Shown: one piece after another, positions 43,809-57,472 of the stretch
Layout: every line of letters starts with the position of its first letter
How positions within the stretch are numbered: the stretch's first letter is position 1
From: Adiantum capillus-veneris
Lineage: Eukaryota > Streptophyta > Polypodiopsida > Polypodiales > Pteridaceae
Length of the DNA: 64,000 bases
Assembly: GCA_014529385.2 (NCBI GenBank)
Contig: CM043955.1
Location: 140,832,640-140,896,639, forward strand
Direction: 5' to 3'
Notes under the pieces: model-generated
What the model was told of the DNA's origin: nothing
Seen by the model: only the letters and a program-made list of their open reading frames with translations
Database searches by the model: none
Program-made: the position numbers and the translations under genes

Positions 43809-44829
43809 GTGATGCGACTAAACAAAAGCACCCATCAAGTGTCAAGTTTCCTATCAGACACTTCATGGGACTATAAGGCCGTATACAAGAAGTAGATCTT
43901 TATACTGTAAATTTTCTATCTTGTATGTGACTTAATGAAGCCTAACAAACAAAAGGGACTAACAATACTGACAAGAACATAAGGTGCTAAGATGCCCATC
44001 AGTCATTCTCGAGATTGAAATTCAAAAAATTAATCTTGGAAAGCTAAATGCAAGTCCAAATCAAGCTAAACTTTGTCAGGGTCTATGCATAGAGATTACA
44101 AGCTAAGGGTTGTTTTTTTTTTAAAAGTCTAATCCCTAGCTAGCCAAAGATGCAATTTTTTCAAATCTGAAGCCATGATAGCCATCAACATACCCTGTAC
44201 ATCATGAATTTTGGGGACAAATTGACAATGATAGCTCATCGATGGTCATCTATCGCAAATGCATTAGGAGAAATATGGACCTTGCATGGGCCTTGTAAGG
44301 AATCCTAATTTTTAGGAATTAAGGCTAATGGTGTGTAGGGTTAAGAGGACAAGGGCATTCAAGAAGCTAGTTTTGAGTAGGCTTTTCTAGCCTTTTTTTA
44401 GACACATGTAGGATGTGGACCTAGGAGGTCACCTTCTCTCTCTACCTTTTTGAAAGTGAAGGGAGTAAAGAGGTGTGGCCACATCATCAAAAACGTGGAT
44501 CACTAAGAGCCAAATTTTGACTTTTTTTAAAAAAAGTTATTTTTACTTATTTTTGACTTAAAACTCCCCCCCAACATATATCCATATCAAAAAAGTATTT
44601 TTGTACCCTTTTTTAAACTTACAAGCACTAAAAGTCCAATTTTTCAAAAAAAAACTCCCCCCCAAAAAAAAACCTTTGTTCTCTCTTCCTCCTCTCTCCT
44701 TTCTCCCTCTCCTCTCCCTCCCTGCCCCCTTCTCTCCTCCTCCTCCCCTCTCTCTCCCTCTCCCCCACTGTCCCCTTCTCTCCTCCCATGTTCCTCCCTC
44801 TCCCTCCCTGCCCCCTTCTCTCCTCCTTC

Positions 44830-44891
<62 letters not shown>

Positions 44892-46649
44892 CCCCTTGTC
44901 TCCTCCCATGTTCCTCTCTCTCCCTCCCCCCTCTCTCTTTTCATCCTTTGCTTCCTCACGCAACAACTACCATGGTGCTCAAGGACATCACAAATCGTAT
45001 GCATACATATTTTCTTGTTCGCAACGTTTGCACCGAAGGCCGCACATGAGGGTGAGCAGAGGTCATCCCAGGAACGTGGTACCATCGGTGAGATGAATGT
45101 TCTAGGTTCTTCAATATCTTGCCAGTACCATCACATATTTGAATAAAACACCCCTTTATGCAAGGTAACAATATACTTCTTACTTTTGATTGTGTTCTTC
45201 TTATCATAGACTTTGAAGTCTAAGGTGTTGCCTCTAATTGTTTTGTAGTGCTTGGCACAAAGGTTGCTTTTATGCACAAATAGTGAAAGGTTTTAGGTTA
45301 GAGAGGCCAAGTGTCACCACTTTTTCTCTAAAACAGTCTTCTTTGTTACATCTTGCAGGTAGGTGCTTCAAATCCATGCTTATTAGGGATGGAAATCTCA
45401 TCCTAATGTATATTTTAGGATTGTTTATTTCCAGTTAGATAGAAATACTTGCAAATTTGTACAACATATACTTAACAAGTGTCTTTATTATACAGCTTGC
45501 AAATGTTGAATTCATACATGTTTTTGTTACAAGGTGACCTCTTGCTATGCTAGTTGAGTGGCGTTGTTTGCAAGAATGGCTCAAGGAACTGGCATAATAT
45601 GAAGCTTTTACGGTGGCACAAAGCTCTCCTCAGCGGCAATGTGGCTCCCACTACACCAAAAATCATTATGCTAACATGGAAAGATCCCTAGTAGGACAAT
45701 GCAAAAAAATTTCATCAGCAGCAACACACTCTTTCCTAACATGAGGGCACTCCTACCAAAAAGATATTTTTATGTGATAGGTCACCCCATGAGCATACCA
45801 TGTCATGGAATGGATGTAAGAACTATGACCGCACTACTCATTGGAAGTTGTCCACAGATGTATGTTTATCAAAGTTAATGAGAAGAAATTTGGACTTTTT
45901 TGTTTGTTGATGTGTAAGAGCACTCTAGGTCTACCATATTTTAGATTGTTTGATAAGTTAAATAAGATTTGTAGTCATTTAAAGTGTAAGTTTGTTTTTG
46001 TTTGGTAAGATTGTACATGAGAAGACATGATAAAGTATAAGAGATCTTGACGGAATAAACCTCGATTAGATTCCTACCATGCACTTGTGACACCAGACCT
46101 CTCCTTGAACCCTTTGATTTCTATTGTTGTGGGAAGTCCAAGGGTAGTCTATTTTCAAATTTTTAACAATAACTTTTTTTAAAAGGAAATTTTGGTTATT
46201 TTAAAGTTTGTACACTGTAGGAGTTTATTCTGATTGTTTTCCTTCAGTTTCAATTTTTGATCGAGGGCACTCCTTGGAAGCCACTTTTGAAGGTGCTAGG
46301 GTGAGATTTTGAGAAAGTTTTGTATGTAGGAAATACAGTCCTTAACACAATAAAAAACATTGGCTCTTTGAGTATTTCCAGATTCCATGGTTTTAATGCT
46401 CGTTCGAGCCCGTAGGTTAAGGAAAAAGTAAGAAATGTATGTTTTACATCATTTTTTAAGAAATTGCCAACTTGCATGTTGATTTTTGGAGAATCCGAGT
46501 AGGATATGATTTTTTTGCATCACACGATGGTCGAAGAGCGTGACAAGATGAACAAATTTGTGTGAGACAAGCCCAGACAGATTCGGAGCCAATTGAACAC
46601 TAGAAGCTCTTGAAAATAGCCTAAAAGTTCAACACTTTTATAAAAAAAA
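43809..46649. other. First part of a 6.2-kb segment splitting copy D; no gene recognised
   Basis: Relative to copy B, 43809-50023 is extra DNA. It shows CT-rich sequence at 44670-44940 with a (CT)n run at 44836-44888, otherwise AT-rich non-coding DNA. Frames encode only low-complexity peptides. I could not find terminal inverted repeats, LTRs or a target duplication for the segment. Confidence 0.45.
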
Positions 46650-47354
46650 AACTGCCCACTTGAATTATGGCCATGCATAAAAAAAACTCTTGTACTTGTC
46701 ATTTTAGGGCCCCAGGGACCCTCAACATGAGGGGCCACAAGGGCGCGCAAATTGGCCATCCAAAAAATTTTGATGGCCAATTTGCGTGCCCTTGTGGCCC
46801 CTCATGTTGAGGGTCCCTGGGGCCTTAAAATGACAAGTATAGGCTTTTTTTATGCATGGCCATGAGATAGAATTGGGCAGTTTAATGTATTCATAGCTAA
46901 ACCTTGTATCATGCCATGCATTAACAAAAAGCTTGTACTTGCCATTTTAAGGCCTCAGGGACCCTCAGCAAGAGGAGCCACAAGGGCGCGCAAATTGGCC
47001 ATCCAAAATTTTTGGATAGCCAGTTTGCACGCCCTTGTGGCCCCTCTTGTTGAGGGTCCTTGGGGCCCTAAAATGACAAGTATATGCTTTTTTTTATGCA
47101 TGGCCATGAGATAGAACTGGGCAGTTTAATGTGTTCATAGCAAGCCTCCCCCCCCCAAATGGCAGATACCTAAACCTTGTATCATGCTTATCAACCATTT
47201 TTTACTTCCTTCTGTCCATCCCCTGTTCTTGAAAATATCTTGGCCCCTATTTGTCCCTGGATGGCCATTCTGCGCGCCGTTGTGGTCCCTCTTGTTGAGG
47301 GTCCCTGGGGCTTCAAAATGACAAATAGGGGCTTTGTTTTAATGTATGGCCATG
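46650..47354. repeat. Array of long imperfect hairpins (foldback units)
   Basis: Unit 1 (46650-46882) has arms of about 110 bp around a short loop near 46765: CATTTTAGGGCCCCAGGGAC ... GTCCCTGGGGCCTTAAAATG. Unit 2 (46913-47104) repeats it with arms of about 90 bp. Unit 3 (about 47230-47354) keeps mainly one arm plus a 13-bp closing pair (GCCCCTATTTGTC/GACAAATAGGGGC). Units share GGCCATGAGATAGAA-TGGGCAGTTTAATG. Such transcripts would fold to long double-stranded RNA. Confidence 0.85.
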
Positions 47355-50018
47355 AGATAGAGGTGTAGTGTTTGATGTCCGGAGTATTCACTATGGAAAA
47401 TTTTCCTATATCATGTGCGTTCACCACAATGGATTGAAAGTAGCCCTTATAGGCCTTACCTACACATGTTTCTATAACTTCACAAGAATATAAATTCCCT
47501 TCTGTTGAACGCATGTGTTATGTTACATATACTTTAGTGAACTCCCAAGGTCAAAGGCCTCACAAATTTTGTGCACTCAGAACATTTAGCACTAGAAATC
47601 AACCAAACAAGGAGCCAATGTTTACTTCCTTGTGTTCACCTCGTGTTCTTGGGAATGTTTTGGTTAAGCCATTTCTTTGGTATTTGAAACCACATGTGAC
47701 CCCTATTGTTATAGTATCCAACCAAAGGTTTCTTGATTAGCAGTTATATAGGTTTGAGTGATATATATCTTCTATGTTAACAATGTATGTATCTATAATT
47801 TATGTTTACACTTTCTCTATCCAAATGAGCTATATAGTAAAAATTAAATCCGCAATTCAACAATTAAGTTCACAAGGTGATAGCTATTGGTATGATCTTT
47901 AGCAATACCAAATAAATAGCTACCAATAGCGAATGAATAGGGATATTGAAGAAGGGTTGATACCAAAAACTTGTCAACACTACTCCAAAAGGTGGAAACT
48001 CAAAGGCTTTATAATATATATGATGAAACAAGAATCAATAATAAGTCACCTCCATATATCTACACCTCCATCTCAAGTTGTCATTTCTCTAAGTCAAGCT
48101 TGGCATAGGCATAGTATGGAAACAATAACATTTTGGAAAACAAGAATTTAGCTTTCTCAACTTTTGAAATGTTGCTATTGATATATATTCAACATCCCCA
48201 AACGAAGACATCTTGACAAAGGTTATGATCCACTTTAATAAGAATAACCATTAGTGATTAAACTTTCAAATCAAAATATTGCATGAATTTCTTCATGGTG
48301 GAATGATTAAGACTTGAGGCTTCAAACATCTTACAGGCAAATCAGAACATCCATAAAAATCGACAATATTTCTCAAATCTGTATGAAACTCCAGTAATCT
48401 AAATCAAATACTCTCACTTAGTGCGACACCATTTAACAAAAAGAAATATTTATATTGCATTTATAGAGGAATCCAACCTCATAAAAATAATTACAAACGG
48501 AAACAATGGTGTTGTTGTTAGTCTTCTCTTACAAGTATTTGTCTTTCTCATCTAGAGATTCATATACACGAGTATTTGTGTATCTATGACACTAGGGAAG
48601 ATAGTAGTACTATAGGGATGGCTTTTCTAAGAGCTCCTAGAGAGTACCTATTGGTTCAAGATTCTACAAAAATCCTACTATTCTTATCAAAATCTTTTAA
48701 CATGGGCGTGAAAGGTTCCTCACGGAACAAAAATAGGGTGATTTCCATCTCTGCACATGGTTGCTTGCTCATGTCCTCTGAAAACAAGTTGACTCTGTAA
48801 GTAAACACCAGATTATGTGAGCACAAAGTTATAAAGTATAAAATGATATCATTATGATAATCTAATGACAAATATACAAAGAATAAATTATAAGAAAAAT
48901 CTTTGATGACTCTCCATAAATAACACAACTTACTTACATTGTGAGACTCAATCACATGCTACAAAACTATTGATGGCGCACCAAAGCCATCAACAAAATA
49001 GCACCACCCAATGTTATGAGGTGTGAAGCCTAAACATTGAAAGCCATAAAGAGGTTAATTCCCTCCAGAATGATAAACTTAAAGACGGAGATGATCTTAA
49101 GCTCTGAATGTAAGCTACAAGGGTAGTTTTTTCTCACCATTCTTTCTTTATGTTGGAGATGAATCCTTGCAATGACCATGTACTATTCACACCTCCTGTT
49201 CTTGTGGTATGCAAGTGATGTGAGTTGATTCTTTTTCCACCTTCGGAAGTAGAGGTTTCCATGTAGTGTGAGTGAATGAAAGTAGAAGGAGTAGAATCTT
49301 GTTTCATGCTGTAATGGAGGTGAGAGAAGGGAGAGGAGCTAGCTTGGTGTGGAACTATGTGGTGGACAAGGGGAAGCTGAGATGGGGGAGAAGCTTGCTT
49401 GGTGCTACAATGGAGATGGGAGAAAGCTTGTAGAGAGATAATGCTGAACTATAGGGGATGCATGTGGTTGTTGCAGCCTTTGGAAATGATGTTTTGATTT
49501 TTTTTGGAAAAAATTAATTTTTTAGTGCACGTTTTTGACTTTTGGAGGTCAAAAATACTTTTTTGACCATGAAATAGGTTAGGGGACCTTTTAAGGAGGG
49601 AAAACTTGAAATTTGAATTTTTTTGAAAATTTGAAATTTTTATTGTATTTTTAAATCCGGGCCAAAAAGTGGGGGAAAAGAAGTCAAAGTGGTCCCCCTC
49701 CCCCCCCCCTTTCCCCTAGCCACCTCCCTTACCTTCTCACTACGTAAGAGGCCATTAAGAGGTGTAAAGCTACCTTGTCCCCCTACTTTTTTGAGGGTAT
49801 AGACTGTGTCCACCACCCTCTTTTTATTGGATGGCCTCTAATTAACCTTAATCCCAAAGGGCCCCTAGAGGGTTCATATTTTTCCTAATGGATGTCAGAT
49901 AAAGCCCTTTTGATGCAAGTTACTAACTTGGGGAATTATCTGGAGTTTGTCAGCTTTAATTAAGTCATGTATCAAGTAGAAGCAGTATAATGATTTCAAA
50001 ATCACACAAAAGCTAATA
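47355..50018. other. Rest of the 6.2-kb extra segment; no gene recognised
   Basis: AT-rich sequence without domain-like frames. A C run and pyrimidine-rich stretch lie at 49696-49720. The copy D homology resumes at about 50024 (AAATGCAACCTTGATCACC). Confidence 0.4.
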
Positions 50019-50533
50019 GTGGCAAATGCAACCTTGATCACCTTGATGCAAAAACAAAGGAGTCACCCACAAAGAAGATTAGACACAAATGGCAGACAAA
50101 CCAACCTTCACAAGGTTACATATCGTGTCTTTGATGACGTGGATCAAGTGTTGGACATCAGTTTTCAACCTCAAATCAAAAAAGTTATCTCCCAAATTCG
50201 GCCCATCATGCAGACTTTGGATTGGAGTGCAGCTTGGCCTAGAGAAGTTGAAGGTTTAGCCAGAAATTTTCTACAGAATCCTTAAAAAGTTGTCATTGGC
50301 TCACAAGATCTGAAAGCCAATCATTCAATTCTACAGATTGTAGAAGTTGTTTCTAAGAATAAGAAATACTCAATACTCAGAATTGACAATGGAGCTTTAT
50401 CTATCCATGATGACAAGAGTCAAGCTGAACAAGCTTGGGTTCTTTTTTAATTTAGATCTAGCAATAACCCTATAATGATAGCAACAAATATTGTAGTGAA
50501 GGACATAAAGTTTGTCATCAATTATGATTCTCA
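50019..50533 (+). pseudogene. Captured intronless DEAD-box RNA helicase fragment, copy D
   Basis: One frame with two stops spans motif II to motif V. VTYRVFDDVDQVLDISFQPQ corresponds to V-T-Y-L-V-L-D-E-A-D-R-M-L-D-M-G-F (DEAD to DDVD). Then SQIRPIMQTLDWSAAWPREV (motif III S-A-T as S-A-A), VVIGSQDLKANHSI, ALSIHDDKSQAEQAWVL and [19 protein letters not shown]. About 45 codons before ALSIHDD and the A-R-G-L-D of motif V are deleted. This is the DBP2/DDX5 class. Such genes normally have many introns in plants, so continuous coding over about 170 codons suggests a captured cDNA. The element's polypurine tract and LTR follow within 110 bp. Confidence 0.92.
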
Positions 50534-50630
50534 TTGATCATAGTCCTTGTCGTCATCCACAAGAAAGCAAAACAACAACAAAGACCACACTGACATCCAC
50601 AACCGGGTCATGTCAAGGATGACATGAATT

Positions 50631-50643
50631 TGGAGGGAGGGAG
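50631..50643 (+). other. Polypurine tract of family 1 copy D
   Basis: TGGAGGGAGGGAG immediately before TGTTGA of the LTR. Confidence 0.8.
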
Positions 50644-51562
50644 TGTTGACTCGTGGGTCAACAGCACGATATAACTCAACAAAGCCTTATTTTTTGAGAG
50701 TTATGAAATGTTGTGGATTATGGTTAGAAACATCATTTGTAATAAGTAGCTAGTCTAGTTGCAGAAGACTGAGGTGCAATGACACTTCCAAATTGTACAT
50801 ACAAATCCATTTTACCCCTGGAACTCTATTTTAGGTTAACCTCTGGTAGCCTTAGTATATAAGGTACCTAGGTCATTTTGTAAAAGAGAACTTTTTATCA
50901 TAATCAACTTTTTGAGCTGTTGTTGACTGTGTGTGAGAGAAGAAGAGAGAGAGAGCGTGAGCTTCATCCTATCTCTACTCCCCGCTCGTTCATCACATTG
51001 GAGATCCGACTCTACACGATCGTGATAGGCTTGGCAAGAACTACGCGACAATGCCAAGCATTCCACGCAAGACGGAGCACACGTGCTGATGCATCAACGA
51101 GCCATTTGTGGTCGTAAATGTATCAAACGATGTCTGTTTTTTGCTTCCAAGTAGTCATTAGAATCGTGGCGACATAAGCTACGCATAGGTACTCAGTTTT
51201 GGGCTCTTCCAAATAGTGCTATGTCTTCATATGCGGTTTTTGTAGATGGGTCTAGAGTGAGGGTTTTGAATGTAGAGGCTTGGGACAGGTGTATCCTAGT
51301 GAGGGGATGGTGTTCCTTAAGTTTTCTACGATTCTAGTATGGTTTAGTGAGTTTCCTTTCGTTTGTGTTTATGTGGGTTGGGTGGTGTAGTTGAGAGTAG
51401 CGAGATCCTAAATTGTGATTCAGTTAGCCTTCCAGAGTGTTGTATGCGTGGGATGGTCTCAACCTGACAAGCTAAAGAGATTGCCTCTGTGCGCCTATCA
51501 TGTCATATGTGTCCTCGATTGACATTATGTTGATCTAGGTTGTGTTGCATGCACGGTGTGAT

Positions 51563-51604
<42 letters not shown>

Positions 51605-51609
51605 CATCA
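50644..51609 (+). mobile_element. Family 1 LTR, copy D, nearly full length (about 965 bp)
   Basis: Starts TGTTGACTCGTGGGTCAACA; TATA box in CTTAGTATATAAGGTACC at about 50851-50868. It matches the copy B LTR to about 51340, then the minus-strand LTR remnant at 59957-60221 (reverse complement) for TTTAGTGAGTTTCCTTTCGT to GTTGCATGCAC. A 38-base C run (51564-51601) replaces the GTGTGATTTGCTCCCGC seen at the end in copy C, so the exact end is uncertain. Confidence 0.85.
51564..51601. repeat. Poly(C) run of 38 bases
   Basis: Uninterrupted C from 51564 to 51601, followed by TCCCATC and a short A run. It falls at the LTR 3' terminus. Confidence 0.95.
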
Positions 51610-52479
51610 AAAAAAAAAAAACCAATTGATCACTTAAGTAGGGTGTGCTACCCATGCTAGAAAATGTTTTGGGGCCCCAATGTCTTGTCTCCCATCCTAG
51701 AGAATGAGAGCTGAGCTAGGTTTTGCAATACTGTGGATTGCACTCAAGGGTATGTGGAGCTGAATAAGTAAGGATGTGTGCAATTTCTATTGTTATACAT
51801 AAATGATGACGTGTTACTCATTGCTAACATTCCCCCTCCTTATTTGGCCTACGTCCTTGTGTTCCATTGAAGCACATCACGGGTGACATAATGGAAGATA
51901 CGTCTGGTAGAAGGAATATTTATTTGTCCAAAAAAAGAAAAGTTGTAAGTATCAAAGACCAACAATCTGTACTATCTATAATAGAGGAGGAGATTCTAGC
52001 TGCCATGTGGCACTCTTAGATGAGTCGAACAAGTGTGTGTGTGTGTGTGTATGAGAGATAAGATGAGAGTTTCTCCGACCACTACAGAAGGGATGGAGGG
52101 AAAGAAAGGAGAAATAAAGTGTGAGAGGCCTTCAAATTTGAAGGCTACCTTATTTATTTGCACGAGAACTACTTCAAGTTGAAGAGACGAGAGTGAGAGA
52201 GAGCTCTGGGAGTTGCACCACAGCGGGGGGGGGGGGGGGAAGAGAGAGAGAGAGAGAGAGAGAGAGAACTGATGCCTAGCGACCTCTACCACACACCTTC
52301 TCTATCCGAGCTTAGCCCCACACAGGTGCATTGTCAATATGCTGTATGTGTGTGTGTGGGCCCTAGAGACATTTATGCAAAAGCCTTGCATAAGTTCGTG
52401 CACATGTGTGTTATCTCTATATCTCTGGAGATGCTCATCCTGGCGAATGCAAATCCACCTTATCCTGCAATGCTTCCAG

Positions 52480-52481
<2 letters not shown>
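51610..52481. other. No gene recognised; GT, G and GA runs
   Basis: Contains (GT)n at about 52034-52050, a G run at 52226-52239 and (GA)n at 52242-52267. No coding region was recognised. Confidence 0.4.

Positions 52482-52530
<49 letters not shown>
52482..52530. repeat. (GA)n microsatellite, about 49 bp
   Basis: Pure GA run just upstream of the NB-ARC-like scrap. Confidence 0.97.
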
Positions 52531-52534
<4 letters not shown>

Positions 52535-52584
52535 GTGACCCTGCCACCCTGCTCCATGCTAAGAGTAGCACTTCCTTGCTCCCA

Positions 52585-52641
52585 TTCAGCATCTATGGCA
52601 TGGGAGGAGTTGACAAGACAACCTTCGTCAAGATTTTAGGG
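52585..52641 (+). pseudogene. NB-ARC P-loop fragment of an NLR gene
   Basis: The frame reads FSIYGMGGVDKTTFVKILG. I-Y-G-M-G-G-V-G-K-T-T-L is the hallmark P-loop of plant NLR immune receptors; here the Gly before Lys is Asp, which would disrupt nucleotide binding. The coding similarity ends after about 20 residues, where a (CATGTG)n-type repeat starts. No RNBS, GLPL or LRR follows. Confidence 0.7.
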
Positions 52642-52670
52642 AGGTTGAGACCCGAGAAGAAAGCTTTTGC

Positions 52671-52713
52671 GCACATGCACATGCATGTGCATGTGCATGT
52701 GCATGTGCATGTG
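52671..52713. repeat. (ATGTGC)n short tandem repeat
   Basis: Hexamer repeat of ATGTGC/CATGTG adjoining the NB-ARC scrap. Confidence 0.9.
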
Positions 52714-53003
52714 TTGAGCCCTAATTGCAAATATAATAACGTCTCCCCACACATCCTTGACCTCTGAGCTGAGGCTTATAATGATATGCATCTGTGTGTG
52801 CGTGCACACACCCATCATTTCACACACGCACCCCCTTCCACCTACATAGCACGTTGTTGGAGATGATGATGAGCTAAGTTCCAAGAGGGTCTGCTAGTGA
52901 TGTTGTCCGTAGGTAGTGCTTTAAAAAAAACACTTGGCAAACCTACATATGCAAAACAACATAGGTAAATTGAAAAACTTTGAAGGTTTTTACACCGAAA
53001 CAC

Positions 53004-53255
53004 TGTTATGGATAAGGGATATGTACATTTATTACTCATTATGAGCTATGGCTATTTATGCCCGGCTGGTCAATGTGTATTCATTTCTTGAGCATTGAAG
53101 AGTCTATAAATAAATACGTGCAAGAGGGAAATGTTCACTCTTGCACGGGGGGAGATTGCACCCAGTGCTCGTGTCTTTATTCTCTCCTCTCCTCTCTCCT
53201 CTCTTGATGTGCCAGTGTGGCACTCCGCTCTAGGAGGTGCATCTGCACGTGCTCT

Positions 53256-53311
<56 letters not shown>

Positions 53312-53425
53312 TTGCTATGGATTCCTTGCATACACAAATGTGCAAGTATGTGGATTTTTTGAATTTACCATTGATTATATGCTATTTGTATATTTTGCAA
53401 GGCCACCACGCTCCCGTTTGTAGCA
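53004..53425 (+). mobile_element. Copia 5' LTR (422 bp, TG...CA)
   Basis: Begins TGTTATGGATAAGGG and ends TTTGTAGCA, directly followed by an initiator-Met primer site. A TATAAATA box lies at 53105-53112. A (CT)n tract (53262-53305) lies within it. The internal region to the right shows no copia coding sequence, so the element has lost its body, or this is a recombinant remnant. Confidence 0.75.
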
Positions 53426-53426
53426 G

Positions 53427-53438
53427 TGGTATTAGAGC
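53427..53438 (+). other. Primer-binding site for initiator tRNA-Met
   Basis: TGGTATTAGAGC differs by one base from TGGTATCAGAGC, the complement of the initiator tRNA-Met 3' end and the usual copia primer site. It lies one base after the LTR end. Confidence 0.85.
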
Positions 53439-55470
<2,032 letters not shown>

Positions 55471-56689
55471 TTTGCTTTTGTAGGTAATTTTGGCATTTTA
55501 AAGACAGTTACTATAACATTTCATTTCTCTCCCTCTCTTCACAACCCCCTACCACCCCCTATTGTCCAAATTTTTCATTAGACAGGAATGTCTAAAGAAG
55601 GTCTTATTCGTAGTTGTGTACGACTTTTCTTTTTAGTCTTTATCCAAAAAAATTACCCGACTAAAAAGGGGGATGGATTCTGTGTATTTGTTTTAATGAA
55701 AATGATGAAGATGGTAGCACTTGCATATTTACATCAACCAAATCTGTAACATTTGGAATTGACACATGTTGCCGTCTTGGAGTCAAATAACATCAAATTG
55801 TAGGATTAAATGTTTTTTTGACGTCTCTCACGACCTTTCTCCACCTGCTTTATCAATTGAAATTAGGCTCAAGCGTTCAATGTTGTAGGTTGACTGGCTA
55901 CACATAAAATGTTCAAAAAGTACTCATAACTTTACTTTGTGTAGAGGCCATGTGTAGATGATAGCTAAAATTGTTTGACTTAATTGAGTACTGACCATTG
56001 AGTAGCAGTCGGAGTGTTTGTATAAGCACTTTGAAGCTTATTGCCATATATTAAGTACAAATATTTATTGGATAATCGAAACAATATAGATCACCACCAT
56101 GTTTCGCTTTAACTTTAGACAAAAAAGTGAATGATAACCAACAACCCATCCTAGTTTACCAGACTTTTATAGATATGTATGCCAGTTGTTGTGCTTTCTC
56201 TTTGTCACTCTTCCTTTTGTGGTTTTCAAATAGTTGTTTAAAGCTCTCAATCACTAACAATTGACAGGTAGATATTACCATTTAGCACCTTCATTATTCG
56301 CTTGTTTATACTCAAATTTTCCTACTTTCTATCCCATATTTGTATCAACTATCTTAAGTTATTTAGGGTATAGTTAAATTGTTGTTAAATTTAACAATAC
56401 ATTACCTTAATTGCTTCATCTTTAACTTGCACTTTTGTAGATGACACTAACTACATTAATGCTACCATATCTGAGATCCTTTAGATATTTCCACAAGGCC
56501 CAAGAAACTTTGCACCAAGCAAGAGCACTTGTTCCTCTCAAAGTCATCATCACTTATTTGCTTCTATTTTGTTGCGATACTCATTAGTGGTTTAAAACTT
56601 ACTCTCACATGTACACTATACTTCACCAAGCACGCCCTCATCTCACACAAATTCTTGGTCACATTACCCAGCACACTCTTTCATACATT
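55471..56689. other. No gene recognised
   Basis: AT-rich, many short frames, no domain or repeat noticed. Confidence 0.35.
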
Positions 56690-57043
56690 GTACATTGTTA
56701 TGGCAAGGATCTCATGGGTTGGATTGAATAGGAATGGCAAGATTTCTACACATGTTAGAGCTCCTATGCCAGAATAGGGCAGGGCTCTCCACTCCACACC
56801 TTGTTATGGAAACTTATGGTTATTGACATGTGTATTAGAGTGCATATGCCTCGTGAGGTAGGATTCTCCACTGTGCAACATTGTTATGGAAATTTATGGA
56901 TGTCGATACATGTGTACATGAGTGCCTATGCCTGGTACGACATGACTCTTCGTGGTTACATTATATGTGGAACTGGCCCACCATATTTGGTATGGATTGA
57001 CATGAATGGATATGATGAATTGTTAGGCAAGGTGAAAGGGTGA
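56690..57043 (+). repeat. Dispersed repeat related to 3327-3540
   Basis: Three blocks of about 85-100 bp, each with ACATGT(G/T)-TTAGAG(T/C)-C-TATGCC and TTGTTATGGAAA-TTATGG. It closes with TATGTGGAACTGGCCCACCA, which matches the minus strand of 3327-3540. Probably LTR or untranslated sequence of a gypsy element. Confidence 0.65.
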
Positions 57044-57472
57044 CAGATGGTAGTCTATTTGGGACAACATTTCTGACCAATGTTGCACTCCGTACCTATG
57101 CACATCTACTTCATTTTATGTACTCCCATCACACCATTACATCAGTGGCTTCTAAATCATATTCTTTAGTCAAAGATTGGAATAGCTGATGTGTCTGTGT
57201 GCACGTATATACGGAGTGTGCAAGAGAGGAAAGGAGAAGGGGATGAAGGAGAAGCTCTGCATAGGGACTTGGCTTAGTGGAGAGGAAAGTGAGAGAGTAG
57301 TCAACTCTCTCACTTTATCTCCCTATATTCATTAGGAAGAAAAGGTGAGTAAGGGTGGTTTCCCACGGCCACCTCGCCTAACCCCAACAACCTACCACTT
57401 GAAGGTCATGGTGGCCAATAGTGGAATCAACATAGTTAGTCTATAAGAATTTGATGAAGCATTGCCTAGGCT
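57044..57472. other. No gene recognised; possible copia 3' flank
   Basis: Lies downstream (minus sense) of the copia RNase H fragment, where polypurine tract and LTR would be expected, but no TG...CA ends were identified. Confidence 0.35.

Noticed and set aside
47177-47514. Open frames across the hairpin array
   Set aside because: They follow the inverted repeats on both strands and encode no recognisable protein.
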